DNA from: an uncultured Eubacteriales bacterium
GTDB taxonomy: Bacteria > Bacillota > Clostridia > Oscillospirales > Acutalibacteraceae
Direction of reading: 5' to 3'
NCBI GenBank assembly: GCA_948823415.1
Contig: CAQKRU010000001.1
Location: 1-64,000 of the forward strand
DNA: 64,000 nt
Made by a program: the position numbers and the translations under genes. Shown here one piece after another: positions 42,144-50,548 of this stretch. A model generated the notes under the pieces. The model was given only the letters and a program-made list of their open reading frames with translations, had not been told where the DNA came from and made no database searches. Position 1 is the first letter of the stretch; each line of letters begins with the position of its first letter.

Positions 42144-43157
42144 CTACAACTTCCACTCAAAAACGGTCTTGAACATCGTTCCGGCATCCTCTGCAAAGGC
42201 CCTGTGAATGTCCGCGATGCTGGCGACCGGCTTCGTTTCGCAGATAATCGCAGAGATCCGCTTTTGAAAATCCGGATTCTCCAAGAGCTTAACCGCATTC
42301 TCAAAGTCAAGCCGGCCCGACCGGCTGCAGCCGATCAGCGTCAAACCCTTCTCCAGCACGTCCCTAGTGTTAATCGGAACCTTATCCTCACTAACCCCCA
42401 GCAGAATCGCCGTTCCCTGCGGGTTAATGTGGCGAATTATTTCGTTTATCGCATAAAAGCTGCCCGTCGACCCCACGCACTCAAAAGCATGATCTATACG
42501 CAAGTCCACCGGCAAAGTGCCAGTCAGATAGGTCTCGTCCGCGAAAGAAAAGTACGACAGCTTCGTCCTATTTTTGCCAATAACAATAATTTTTGAACTC
42601 TTAAAAGTGTTCTTCAAGATGCAAGAAACCGCATAAGCAAGGCTTCCGTCGCCCCAAACTGCAATCGCATCCCGATACTGATGGGCGTTATGGTCAAAGC
42701 GACTCACCGCATGCACGCCAACGCTAATAAATTCACAAATTGCTGCTATCGTCAGCGGAATCTTCTCGAACGGAACCAGCCTGTCGCCCGGCATAGCTAC
42801 AAACTCCTGCATGAATCCGTCGTAGCCGCTAGACAAAAACTTGGCGCCTTTAGCATAATTCTCATACTCACCGGTCCGGACATTCCCCGGCACGTTGGGA
42901 ATCATCACAACATTCTGGCCAACGCTGAATTTCTGAGACTTATCATAAACGACTTCCCCGCAGCACTCGTGGATTAGCGCCATCGGCAACTTTTTTTGCA
43001 AAACATTCGCATCCCGCTGCCCCAAGTAATACCGCTGATCGGCGTGGCAAATCGCCATATACCGGGGCTTCACGACGACTTCCCCCGCGATGTCTATGTC
43101 GGAGTACTTCACCGAGAAAACCCGCGGGCACACCAGCTGGTACGCGCAACTAATCAA
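42144..43157 (-). CDS. tarJ: ribulose-5-phosphate reductase TarJ
   Basis: TarJ reduces ribulose-5-phosphate with NADPH to ribitol-5-phosphate, the precursor of CDP-ribitol. TTG 43157 is the probable start, with GGAGGAG six bases upstream, giving 337 residues. It reads like known TarJ proteins: CAYQLVCPRVFSVKYSDIDI, PRYMAICHADQRYYLGQRDA (Cys zinc ligand), LPMALIHECCGEVVYD, SSGYDGFMQEFV, and GLTLIGCSRSGRLDFENAV. The medium-chain dehydrogenase fold and AVWGDGSLAYAV nucleotide motif are clear. It overlaps tarI by 8 bases. Confidence 0.9.
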   Translation of the reverse strand: MISCAYQLVCPRVFSVKYSDIDIAGEVVVKPRYMAICHADQRYYLGQRDANVLQKKLPMALIHECCGEVVYDKSQKFSVGQNVVMIPNVPGNVRTGEYENYAKGAKFLSSGYDGFMQEFVAMPGDRLVPFEKIPLTIAAICEFISVGVHAVSRFDHNAHQYRDAIAVWGDGSLAYAVSCILKNTFKSSKIIVIGKNRTKLSYFSFADETYLTGTLPVDLRIDHAFECVGSTGSFYAINEIIRHINPQGTAILLGVSEDKVPINTRDVLEKGLTLIGCSRSGRLDFENAVKLLENPDFQKRISAIICETKPVASIADIHRAFAEDAGTMFKTVFEWKL

Positions 43158-43863
43158 CCCGGACTCCTCCCTCCAGCGCCATCGCGATCTTGTAATCCGC
43201 AACAGTCGTGATTTTTAGGTTCGATACCTCGCCTTTCACCAAATGCACCGGGTAATCTCGCACAACGCAAATTTTGCATGCGTCCGTCAAGACCGCCTTT
43301 TCCGCATCGGTCAAATCATTGTACATGTCAAAAAGCAGATTAACCCTAAAGCTCTGCGGGGTCTGCCCCTGATACATAAACTTCCGATTCGGGATGCTTG
43401 TGATTGTACTGCCGTTTTCCGATGTCACAATAGTGTCCGTTGCAGCAATGACGGTATCGCACGCACCATATTTTATCGCGGCATCGATATTTTCCTCAAT
43501 AATCAGATTCGTCACAAACGGCCTCACAGAGTCATGCGTGACCACAATATTGTCCTCGTCGTCGCCATATCGCTCTTTTATGCTGTTTATAATGTTAAAA
43601 ATCGTGCTGTTTCGGTCATTACCGCCAGGTACGCACACCAACTTCCCCGCATCTAGGCCATATTTCTCTATCAAATCTTGCATATGCAGCATCCAGTCTG
43701 GGTGCACGCCTATATAAATTTTGTCTAGCCGCGGGCACATCAGAAATTTCTCCACCGTGTGGATTATAATCGGCTTGCTGCCGAGCATTAAGAATTGTTT
43801 TGGCATGTCGGCTATGTTCATCCGCGAGCCGACCCCGCCCGCCAATATCGCTCCAAAAATCAT
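43150..43863 (-). CDS. tarI: D-ribitol-5-phosphate cytidylyltransferase TarI
   Basis: TarI joins ribitol-5-phosphate to CTP, making CDP-ribitol. The 237-residue protein from ATG 43863 (AAAGGAGAACGAAA upstream) is in the IspD/TarI family: FGAILAGGVGSRMNIADMPK, VVTHDSVRPFVTNLII, and RKFMYQGQTPQSFRVNLL. IspD makes an isoprenoid intermediate and looks similar; the TarJ gene directly downstream and the segment MPKQFLMLGSKPIIIHTVEK favour TarI. It overlaps LicD by four bases and tarJ by eight. Confidence 0.88.
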   Translation of the reverse strand: MIFGAILAGGVGSRMNIADMPKQFLMLGSKPIIIHTVEKFLMCPRLDKIYIGVHPDWMLHMQDLIEKYGLDAGKLVCVPGGNDRNSTIFNIINSIKERYGDDEDNIVVTHDSVRPFVTNLIIEENIDAAIKYGACDTVIAATDTIVTSENGSTITSIPNRKFMYQGQTPQSFRVNLLFDMYNDLTDAEKAVLTDACKICVVRDYPVHLVKGEVSNLKITTVADYKIAMALEGGVRVD

Positions 43864-44750
43864 TTTCGTTCTCCTTTGCAGTAATACTCGCCTTTGTACC
43901 TTGCATAGCCGTTCGATAGGTCGCAAAAAACCGCGTCGTGATGCGGTACCTGCTTCTCCTCGGGCGGCAATCTCATGTAGTCGCCAAACGCCATCCGCAA
44001 ATATTCGTCATACCCCGTCGGAATGGGCATTTTCTCGCCTTCAAAGTCAACATCCAACGCCTCGCTAAACGCCGATTTGGGGTACTTGTTCCTCATGTAG
44101 CGCGGCCCCGAGCACAGCTCGGTAACGTTGTCGCAGTCGCTGACCTTGTGCTTGGACATCTGCCGTTCGGCAAACCGCCAAATTTTGTACCGCAACTTTC
44201 GCGACGGAACGAGACCTAAGAGCACTTTGCCACAAAAATTAACTATCCTGCCGTGATTCACCGGCACCATCTGCGCGCAAAATATAGAATAAATAAGCGC
44301 CCAAAACACCTGAATTCCTCTTGCAGCCCTAGAGTTCGGGCATCCATCCAGCGGCAAAATGTCCAAAGCCACGCCATGGTTAATGTCCAGGTCGGCCTGA
44401 TGCGTCTTGACGAATGTCGTGTTGTTGTCATTTATCGTGGCGAAGAGGTTCCTATAATGATGCGCCTCATCCGCGCGGCAGTAGGAATATTTGCTCGTAT
44501 CCGCCCTTTGACCCCACAGCTCACCTAGTTTCTCGTAATCGCCACGCGGCATAAACACGTCTACATCGTCGTCCCACGGCACAAAACCCTTATTTCTCAC
44601 TGCCCCAATGCAGCATCCTCCGCAAAGAAAAAACTTGAGGCCATTTTGTTTGCAAAAATCCCTAAAATAAACCGCCATCTCAAGGCTCTTCAGTTGCAGT
44701 TGCCGCAGCTCCTCCGGCGAAATCTCGAATTTTCCGTACCCGTTCTCCAT
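43860..44750 (-). CDS. LicD-family phosphotransferase
   Basis: LicD-family enzymes transfer a phosphorylated alcohol from a CDP-activated donor to a glycan. The 296-residue protein (ATG 44750; the frame extends further into the previous gene) has the core motif FFLCGGCCIGAVRNKGFVPW then DDDVDVFMPRGDYEKL, with the metal-binding Asp residues. HGVALDILPLDGCPNS follows, and the C-terminus carries the YKGEYYCKG tail. The classic donor is CDP-choline, but in the animal relatives fukutin and FKRP it is CDP-ribitol. Because tarI and tarJ follow with overlaps, CDP-ribitol is the likelier donor here. Confidence 0.88.
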   Translation of the reverse strand: MENGYGKFEISPEELRQLQLKSLEMAVYFRDFCKQNGLKFFLCGGCCIGAVRNKGFVPWDDDVDVFMPRGDYEKLGELWGQRADTSKYSYCRADEAHHYRNLFATINDNNTTFVKTHQADLDINHGVALDILPLDGCPNSRAARGIQVFWALIYSIFCAQMVPVNHGRIVNFCGKVLLGLVPSRKLRYKIWRFAERQMSKHKVSDCDNVTELCSGPRYMRNKYPKSAFSEALDVDFEGEKMPIPTGYDEYLRMAFGDYMRLPPEEKQVPHHDAVFCDLSNGYARYKGEYYCKGERK

Positions 44751-44772
44751 CTTCGTAAAATTTATTTCTCCT

Positions 44773-45813
44773 TCAATTTGCAAAAGTGGCGTTGCGCCTG
44801 AACTTTGCGTTCCAAAATTTAAATATTCCGCAGAAAAATCCCGCGCCATAGGCAATATGTAAGACAAAATGCACCCAAACTAGCCGAAGTTTATCGCAAA
44901 ACTCGCTCACATACTTGCTTTTAAGCGAAAAATAAAAAGATAAGCTCAAGTAAACAAGCATCACAGCGGTAAAAATCAGCCGCACCACTCCGCTAAATAA
45001 CGATAGTACCGAGAATATTGCAACAAACAGAAAAAACAAAACCGGCACCAAATGCGATACCCTCGCGAATTTTCCGTGCTTTTTTATGACCGCCACCTTC
45101 CACAGCCCATACTCAAAATACTGCTTAAACAGCGCCTCATAGCGGCTCCGCGGGTAATATACGCTCTTTATCTTCGGCGTCACATACACCTTGCCGCCAC
45201 TTTCCAAAATCCTCAAATTCAAGTCGTCATCCTCATTGCGCGGCAAAGCCTCGTCGTAAAGCCCCAACTTTAGCAGAGTTTCTCTTTTAAAAGCTCCCAA
45301 ATACACCGTGTCAGCGTAACCTTCGTAATTTTCATCATGAAACTTACCGCCGCCAAGCGCAAATGGACTATGATACGCCGCCGCAATTACCTTTTGAAGC
45401 CGAGTTTTACCCCTTGCAATCATCGGACCGCCCACATTTGCGGCATTTGTTTTTTCTAAGTGCCTCACGCATTCCGATACATAGTCGTTGGCGTACTCCG
45501 AATGCGCGTCCATCCGCACCACATACTTGCCCACCGCATTTTTGATGCCTATATTCAGCGCGTGCTGCACCGTCTTTCTTGGGTTTTCGCATAACCGTAT
45601 AAAATCATACTTGGCTGCAAAATCTTTTATTATCGCAACGGTTCGGTCTTCGGAAGCTCCGTCGACCAAGATCAGCTCCATATCTTTTTTCGGAAAATCC
45701 TGATTCAACACCGATTCCACGCATTTTGCGATATATTTTTCCTCGTTGCGCACCGGAATCACCACCGAAACCAGCCGCTCACCCGCATCATTTGTTCTTT
45801 TCTGAGTCTCCAT
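44773..45813 (-). CDS. family 2 glycosyltransferase with C-terminal membrane helices
   Basis: A 346-residue enzyme resembling ExoA-type transferases: SVVIPVRNEEKYIAKCVESV, ILVDGASEDRTVAI, VRMDAHSEYANDYVSECVRH, and LPRNEDDDLNLRILESGGKV. Two or three hydrophobic helices follow near the end (LVPVLFFLFVAIFSVLSLFS, LIFTAVMLVYLSLSFYF). It is the first gene of the polysaccharide operon. GGGGCGAAAGAACG precedes the ATG. Membrane-anchored GTs of this kind usually act early on a lipid carrier, but no initiating phosphoglycosyltransferase is in the operon. Confidence 0.9.
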   Translation of the reverse strand: METQKRTNDAGERLVSVVIPVRNEEKYIAKCVESVLNQDFPKKDMELILVDGASEDRTVAIIKDFAAKYDFIRLCENPRKTVQHALNIGIKNAVGKYVVRMDAHSEYANDYVSECVRHLEKTNAANVGGPMIARGKTRLQKVIAAAYHSPFALGGGKFHDENYEGYADTVYLGAFKRETLLKLGLYDEALPRNEDDDLNLRILESGGKVYVTPKIKSVYYPRSRYEALFKQYFEYGLWKVAVIKKHGKFARVSHLVPVLFFLFVAIFSVLSLFSGVVRLIFTAVMLVYLSLSFYFSLKSKYVSEFCDKLRLVWVHFVLHIAYGAGFFCGIFKFWNAKFRRNATFAN

Positions 45814-45876
45814 CGTTCTTTCGCCCCGCTAACCTGCAACTTCCCGCCCGCGCCGCCCATTTTTCGCGCTCATCAT

Positions 45877-45905
45877 ATTATATCAAATTTTCGCGCCGTT
45901 GTAAA
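45877..45905 (-). promoter_or_regulatory. promoter of the surface-polysaccharide operon
   Basis: On the minus strand TTTACA (45905-45900) and TATAAT (45882-45877) are 17 bases apart. Transcription would start near 45870 and could cover the eight genes down to 37073. Confidence 0.68.
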
Positions 45906-45966
45906 AACATCGTTCGCCCGCATAACTGCGCGGCCGAGCGCGAATAACTATTGTGAGGTGATTTTT

Positions 45967-46155
45967 ATGGATAGCCATTTTGGCGAGAACATCGACTCCA
46001 ATGCCTATTTTCAGGCGCTGCCCGCCTACGTTAAGGAGAGCATCAAGCAGAGCGGAGTCCACTTTGCGTCCGAAGAAGAGCTTCGCGACTGCGCCGAAAA
46101 GCTGATGAAAAATAATCAAGCAAATACTAAACCTCAATTGGGCGCCAATCTTTGA
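45967..46155 (+). CDS. small conserved protein of unknown function
   Basis: ATG 45967 follows GTGAGGTG at good spacing, giving 62 residues. The protein is acidic and soluble; NAYFQALPAYVKESIKQSG followed by EEELRDCAEKLM recalls small clostridial proteins with an LPxxVQExIxQSG motif, whose role is unknown. A frame start at 45958 (GTG) is less likely. It is transcribed alone, divergent from the polysaccharide operon and convergent with hpf. Confidence 0.65.
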   Translation: MDSHFGENIDSNAYFQALPAYVKESIKQSGVHFASEEELRDCAEKLMKNNQANTKPQLGANL

Positions 46156-46170
46156 TTTTGAAATTGCAAA

Positions 46171-46219
46171 GCCTATAGATTTCATGCGAACTAGCACGAT
46201 TTCTATAGGCCAAATTTTT
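46171..46219. terminator. terminator between the small gene and hpf
   Basis: GCCTATAGATTTCATGC (46171-46187) and GCACGATTTCTATAGGC (46194-46210) pair over most of their length, with one internal loop and a six-base loop. CAAATTTTTG follows on the plus strand. Confidence 0.75.
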
Positions 46220-46225
46220 GCAAAA

Positions 46226-46777
46226 TTATTTATTTTCTGAGTCCGGAACCAACAAGCCGTAATCCCCGTTCTCTCGGCGATATACCAGATTTATCTCGCC
46301 CGTTTCGGTACTTCTAAACATGTAAAATTTGTGGCCGATCATGTTCATCTGCAAAATCGCTTCGTCCACCGCCAGCGCCACTGCCGGGACCTTCTTCACC
46401 CGAACAACATTGTAACTGTCCTCTTCAAGGTCCGCCCCAAGCACACCAGACTCGTGTTCCTGCAAATATTTCTCCAGCGAATCCTGCTTGAGCCTCTTTG
46501 CAAGCTTGGTTTTGTGCTTTCTAAACTGCCGCGACAGCGCCTCCATGACCTTGTCGAGCGCCTCGTTCATCTCCAAAGTCGTCGCCTCCGCGCGATAAAC
46601 CATCCCGTCGTGCCGGATGGTCACCTCAACCGTCTGCCGATTTTTCTCTACAGTAACGGTGACCGTCGCCGTCGGCTCGCCATCGAACAATTTGTCGAAC
46701 TTCGCGATCTTTTTTTCGGCCAGCTCCTTAAAATTATCCTTTAAATTTACTTTTCTCCCCGTGATAACTGTCTTCAC
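46226..46777 (-). CDS. hpf: ribosome hibernation promoting factor, long form
   Basis: HPF binds the small subunit in stationary phase and, in its long form, pairs ribosomes into inactive 100S dimers. The 183-residue protein has the N-terminal ribosome-binding domain (ITGRKVNLKDNFKELAEKKI, ATVTVTVEKNRQTVEVTIRH) and the C-terminal dimerisation domain (VDEAILQMNMIGHKFYMFRS, NLVYRRENGDYGLL). The start is GTG at 46777 after AAGGAGGCTGC. Both domains are complete. Confidence 0.95.
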   Translation of the reverse strand: MKTVITGRKVNLKDNFKELAEKKIAKFDKLFDGEPTATVTVTVEKNRQTVEVTIRHDGMVYRAEATTLEMNEALDKVMEALSRQFRKHKTKLAKRLKQDSLEKYLQEHESGVLGADLEEDSYNVVRVKKVPAVALAVDEAILQMNMIGHKFYMFRSTETGEINLVYRRENGDYGLLVPDSENK

Positions 46778-46859
46778 GCTTTGCAGCCTCCTTCAAAAAT
46801 ACGATTTCGCTAATATGATACCACACACAGCGCCGAAATAAAACCGTCTGGCGGCATTT

Positions 46860-48029
46860 TTACATAATTTTATTTTCTATTTTTCCGTTGCAAATAACCA
46901 ACGTCGGCTTTTTCATCACGTCAAACGGTGAACCGTCAAAAGCCATGAGGTCTGCGTCTTTCCCCTCGCTGATAGATCCTACTCTGTCGGCAATCTTGCA
47001 AATCCGAGCAGGGTTTGTCGTTATGGCCTTGAGCGCCTCGTACTCGTCCATGCCCTCGCGCACCGCCACGGCGGCACACAGCGGCAAATATTGTATCGGC
47101 GTTTCTGGGTGATCCGTTACAATCCCTATAACTACGCCATTTTTAGCTAGAACTCCCGGCGTCTTTGTAGATAAATTCGCAAGTTCCGGTTTAGATCTAT
47201 CCGTCAATATCGGCCCGCTTAAGACATTCACGCGCTCCGCCTTCAGCCTGTCCGCAATAAGATGTCCCTCCGTCGCGTGTACGATAGTAAAATCGATATC
47301 AAATTCCTTAGCAATTCTGATGGCAGTAAAGATATCATCAGCCCGGTGCGCATGGATATGCGCGGGGATCTCCCTTTTCAACAGCGGAATCAAAGCCTCA
47401 CACTTCGCGTCATACTCCGGCAAATCGTATTCTGACGGGCTTTCCTCTGCCTTCTCCTTGTCGCAAAGATACCTCTTGGCCTTGTTCAGCTGCTCCCGAA
47501 TGATCGCGGCCGTCGCCATCCTCGTCATCGGGGTTTGATTTTTGTCGTTGTAAATCATCTTTGGGTTCTCGCCAAGCGCAAACTTTACCGCCACCGGGGC
47601 CTTCATGAGCATCTCATCCACGCAGATGCCCGATGTTTTCATAGCCAAAAGCTGCCCGCCAATAGGATTCGCGCTCCCCGGGCCAGTTATCACCGTCGTC
47701 ACGCCCGCCAAAAGCGCCTCCCGAAAGCTTTTGTCCATCGGATTCACCGCATCAATAGCCTTCAACTGCGGTGTGGCCGGGTCCGTATATTCGTTGCCGT
47801 CCTCGCCCTCAAGCCCCAAGCCATTTTCGAACAATCCCATATGAGTGTGCGCGTCTACAAAGCCCGGATACAAGCTCTGTCCGTTCAGATTGATCTCCTC
47901 TTCGCCCGTCAGACCGCCCAGCTCATCCATTTTGCCAACTTTAGCAATCTTGCCAGCCTTCACAAAAACGAACCCGCTCGCGATCACACCGGTGTCCATC
48001 GTATATATCTTCGCGTTGGTCAGTAACAT
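46860..48029 (-). CDS. metal-dependent amidohydrolase
   Basis: The start at 48029 (MLLTNAKIYTMDTGVIASGF) has AAGGGGC six bases upstream, giving 389 residues; the frame extends to 48062. Amidohydrolase signatures are YPGFVDAHTHMGLFENGLGL (first metal His pair), PAHIHAHRADDIFTAI, FTIVHATEGHLI, and GIVTDHPETPIQYLP with the catalytic Asp. The C-terminal ITTNPARICKIADRVGSISE segment is typical of imidazolonepropionase-like members. The substrate is unknown. Confidence 0.88.
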   Translation of the reverse strand: MLLTNAKIYTMDTGVIASGFVFVKAGKIAKVGKMDELGGLTGEEEINLNGQSLYPGFVDAHTHMGLFENGLGLEGEDGNEYTDPATPQLKAIDAVNPMDKSFREALLAGVTTVITGPGSANPIGGQLLAMKTSGICVDEMLMKAPVAVKFALGENPKMIYNDKNQTPMTRMATAAIIREQLNKAKRYLCDKEKAEESPSEYDLPEYDAKCEALIPLLKREIPAHIHAHRADDIFTAIRIAKEFDIDFTIVHATEGHLIADRLKAERVNVLSGPILTDRSKPELANLSTKTPGVLAKNGVVIGIVTDHPETPIQYLPLCAAVAVREGMDEYEALKAITTNPARICKIADRVGSISEGKDADLMAFDGSPFDVMKKPTLVICNGKIENKIM

Positions 48030-48123
48030 AAAATGCCCCTTTTTCGCCGTAATTCTAGCCATTCAAGCAAAAAGAGCCGACTTCGTGCCCATCGTTTCGA
48101 CCCTTTTGCCACCTAAGCCCATA

Positions 48124-48615
48124 TTAATGTTGAGTGCCTCTTCTCGAAAAGCCTCCTCGCTTCGATTCTGTCGCGCGTTTCAAGTCCGAAATTTTCTCCT
48201 CGCTCTTGTGCTTAAAAGATTGCAACATCTCCTCAAAGTCCACCGCAGCGCCCTTTTTGGTCTCCTGCAAAGAAGTTCTACCGCGTCTCTCCGCCCTATT
48301 GTTGGTACTAGCCCTGCCAAAATTACGCCCTTGTCCGCGGCCCTGGCCCTGATGTTGACCATCTCTAGAGCCCGTTTTTGCCGGCATCAGCTGCTTTATC
48401 GACAGCCGAATCTCGTTTTTCTCCGAAATACTGATAACCTTGGCCTTAACAGCTTGGCCAACCTTCAAATAGTCGTTGATGTCTCGAACAAAATCGCTCG
48501 AAACCTCCGAAATATGGATCATCCCAGTCTTTCCATCCGGAAAATCAACAAACGCTCCAAAGTTCGTTATCCCCGCCACTTTGCCTTCCAACACCATTCC
48601 AACCTCTATTTGCAT
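48124..48615 (-). CDS. S1 RNA-binding domain protein (YabR-like)
   Basis: The 163-residue protein has an N-terminal S1 domain, VGMVLEGKVAGITNFGAFVD, then GKTGMIHISEVSSDFV, then VKAKVISISEKNEIRLSIKQ. The rest is basic and low in complexity, rich in Arg, Gly and Gln (around residues 80-120), probably binding RNA. Position next to divIC and yabQ corresponds to YabR in Bacillus, which lies in the same order. Function is not established. Confidence 0.88.
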   Translation of the reverse strand: MQIEVGMVLEGKVAGITNFGAFVDFPDGKTGMIHISEVSSDFVRDINDYLKVGQAVKAKVISISEKNEIRLSIKQLMPAKTGSRDGQHQGQGRGQGRNFGRASTNNRAERRGRTSLQETKKGAAVDFEEMLQSFKHKSEEKISDLKRATESKRGGFSRRGTQH

Positions 48616-48670
48616 AAAATAAAAAAGCTCCCCTTTTCAAGTTTAATCCCAAAATCAAAGCATTTCAAAG

Positions 48671-48979
48671 CTATCGGTTCACAAAAATTCGCTCATTCGG
48701 CTTTGCCATGTTCAGCTCCCGCGCCTTTTTTACAAAATATTCCTCATTCTGCTCGTCAGTCGCGTTGTAGACCCTTTTAAGCTCATCATTTTTGGTCTTT
48801 TGCAGCTCCAACTCCGCGCTAATACTGCTCAAATGTTCCTTTTTATCGTTTATTTTCACGAACTGATTGACGATCGCGAAACCCATATAAAAAATAAAAA
48901 GCAACACCGAGGCTTTTACCGCCCATTTAACCAAATTTTTATTGATTCCGGCTGGTTTTTTTAGCACTTTAAATTCCAT
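48671..48979 (-). CDS. divIC: septum formation initiator, DivIC/FtsB family
   Basis: The 102-residue protein has a short cytoplasmic N-terminus, one membrane helix (AVKASVLLFIFYMGFAIVNQ), and an extracytoplasmic coiled coil (KKEHLSSISAELELQKTKND). DivIC acts with FtsL and DivIB in cell division. ATG 48979 is chosen as the family-like start (MEFKVLKKPAGIN); the frame extends to 49036. The neighbourhood yabP-yabQ-divIC-S1 supports DivIC over other FtsB-like proteins. Confidence 0.85.
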   Translation of the reverse strand: MEFKVLKKPAGINKNLVKWAVKASVLLFIFYMGFAIVNQFVKINDKKEHLSSISAELELQKTKNDELKRVYNATDEQNEEYFVKKARELNMAKPNERIFVNR

Positions 48980-49053
48980 AATCTTGTAAATATTCCTTTC
49001 GCGAAAGGTTGAAGTCTGTTTATTATACCACAGCATCGCTCGAATTTCAACAA

Positions 49054-49551
49054 CTATTTTAATTTTACTTTATTTTTGTCTGATTTTTTCTTTTTGCGTG
49101 GTTTTGTCCAAAAAATTTTTGAGGCAGCTGCGGCTTTTATCACTTTGACTTTGTTTGTAACGCCAGATTTTACCTTAATAATTTTGCCTTTTGGGAGTTT
49201 GGATACCGCGTAATTTCTGAAGGCTCGCGCAATTTTTATTGCAAACTCTACCACTTTTAAAACGATTTTATAGATGAACTTGCCCACCGTTGCCCGATAA
49301 ATCAGCCATCCCACGGCCTCGCCAACAACAATGTAAACGCGAATCTCGCCGCCGTTCACCACCAGCATGTACACAAACGTGATCACGGCGCTTATTATGA
49401 AGTATAGCACATCCTGAACAAAGATGCGCACTAGGTTTTCTTTAACAACAGCGTTAAAAATCCTGACAGCATCGTAGATTACTCCTAACACCGCTCCCAA
49501 GATTGCCGAAAATAAAAAGATAGTTAACTGTGAAGCTACCATCGATCCCAT
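49054..49551 (-). CDS. yabQ: spore cortex biosynthesis protein YabQ
   Basis: YabQ is needed in Bacillus for making the spore cortex and sits in the mother-cell membrane. The protein has four hydrophobic segments near the N-terminus (TIFLFSAILGAVLGVIYDAV, VLYFIISAVITFVYMLVVNG, VYIVVGEAVGWLIYR) and a long Lys-rich tail (KPRKKKKSDKNKVKLK). The GAVLGVIYDAVRIF motif is diagnostic. Start is ATG 49551 or GTG 49557. It lies 12 bases after yabP. Confidence 0.88.
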   Translation of the reverse strand: MGSMVASQLTIFLFSAILGAVLGVIYDAVRIFNAVVKENLVRIFVQDVLYFIISAVITFVYMLVVNGGEIRVYIVVGEAVGWLIYRATVGKFIYKIVLKVVEFAIKIARAFRNYAVSKLPKGKIIKVKSGVTNKVKVIKAAAASKIFWTKPRKKKKSDKNKVKLK

Positions 49552-49563
49552 CTTCACGCGCTC

Positions 49564-49845
49564 CTATCTAAATAGCTTTGAGAAAAAACCTTTCTCCGCC
49601 GGCCGATCCTCTGTATACTCAAGCCGACTCACCTCTCCATCCAGCTCCAAATCGCCACTGTCCAGGTTTATCTTGTTGATATGCAGCCCCGCGCCTTTTA
49701 TCGTCAGCTCTCCCAGGTCTGTGTACGCCACCACTGTGCTATCGTCAAAGCTATCAACGTCCAGCACCCCAGATATATTCAGCAGTTTCCGCTCTTTTAA
49801 TATCAAATTATGCGTCAGATTCGCGCATCTCTTCTCTTCCGGCAT
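49564..49845 (-). CDS. yabP: sporulation protein YabP
   Basis: YabP is a small soluble sporulation protein working with YabQ. The 93-residue protein, from ATG 49845 after GGGGGACGAAG, has NLILKERKLLNISGVLDVDS, VVAYTDLGELTIKGAGLHIN, and a Lys/Phe-rich end (EKGFFSKLFR). The family pattern (short beta-strands, LxIxG-VxDVxSFD) is clear. A weak sigma-E-like pair may lie just upstream, but I would not rely on it. Confidence 0.9.
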   Translation of the reverse strand: MPEEKRCANLTHNLILKERKLLNISGVLDVDSFDDSTVVAYTDLGELTIKGAGLHINKINLDSGDLELDGEVSRLEYTEDRPAEKGFFSKLFR

Positions 49846-49975
49846 CTTCGTCCCCCACATTATCATGTTTACTTATAAAAATAATTATGAGCTTCTTAAC
49901 GCCAATATTCCTACATTTTTCCGCTTTGCGATCACCGTAAGCCCCGATAGTCTCGCATAAATTAAATATTATAGC

Positions 49976-50009
49976 AAAATAAAAATCGACTCCCCGCTAA
50001 AGGGGAGCC
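49976..50009 (-). terminator. terminator of the HU gene
   Basis: On the minus strand GGCTCCCC and GGGGAGTC pair around TTTAGC, then GATTTTTATTTT. It lies 20 bases past the HU stop codon. Confidence 0.85.
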
Positions 50010-50029
50010 GACTTAAGCCAAACCAGATC

Positions 50030-50308
50030 TTATCTGCCGCCAACTGCTTTTTTGAAAACAGCGCCTGCTGTAAATGCAGGTACATCACGTGCAGGAATTG
50101 TGATCGGCTTGCCAGTTCTTGGGTCGCGGCCAGATCTCTTGTTGCGATGACGTTTTGAAAATGTTCCAAAACCAATGAGTTGAACTTTGTCGCCCTTCTT
50201 AACAGTTTTAACTATTATTTCAATAATAGCCGAAACTGCTTTGTCAGCATCCTTCTTAGAAAGGCCGGTCTTCTTTGCCACTGCTGCAACCAATTCTGTT
50301 TTGTTCAT
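50030..50308 (-). CDS. hup: DNA-binding protein HU
   Basis: HU bends and packs DNA. The 92-residue protein is complete: MNKTELVAAVAKKTGLSKKD, AVSAIIEIIVKTVKKGDKVQ, LIGFGTFSKRHRNKRSGRDP, and RTGKPITIPARDVPAFTAG. The arm with GRDPRTGKPITIPA is diagnostic. GGAGGTAAAAAA precedes the ATG, and a strong promoter and terminator suggest high expression. In many Firmicutes an HU gene is found in this yabP-yabQ-divIC neighbourhood. Confidence 0.97.
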   Translation of the reverse strand: MNKTELVAAVAKKTGLSKKDADKAVSAIIEIIVKTVKKGDKVQLIGFGTFSKRHRNKRSGRDPRTGKPITIPARDVPAFTAGAVFKKAVGGR

Positions 50309-50441
50309 TTTTTTACCTCCATTTTTTTATTATTCATCAAAGCGATTGCTCTGAGAATTAACTTAAATTTTAGTTTTAAAACATCGCACAAAACCTTAAT
50401 TTATAAATGGCTTTAAACCGCTATTTTCTAAAACTTCCTAC

Positions 50442-50470
50442 ATTATATCCCATATTTTTTAATTTGTCTA
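50442..50470 (-). promoter_or_regulatory. sigma-A-type promoter for the HU gene
   Basis: On the minus strand TAGACA (50470-50465) and TATAAT (50447-50442) are 17 bases apart. The leader would be about 125 bases. Confidence 0.65.
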
Positions 50471-50548
50471 CTATTTTTTTAAAATTTATTGAAAAATTTT
50501 TTAAATAGTCAAGAAAAAATGTTCATATTTTGTCGAACAAGATCAATT

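Noticed and set aside
43150..43863. IspD (isoprenoid pathway) instead of TarI
   Set aside because: The families are alike, but the overlap with tarJ and the polysaccharide context favour TarI.
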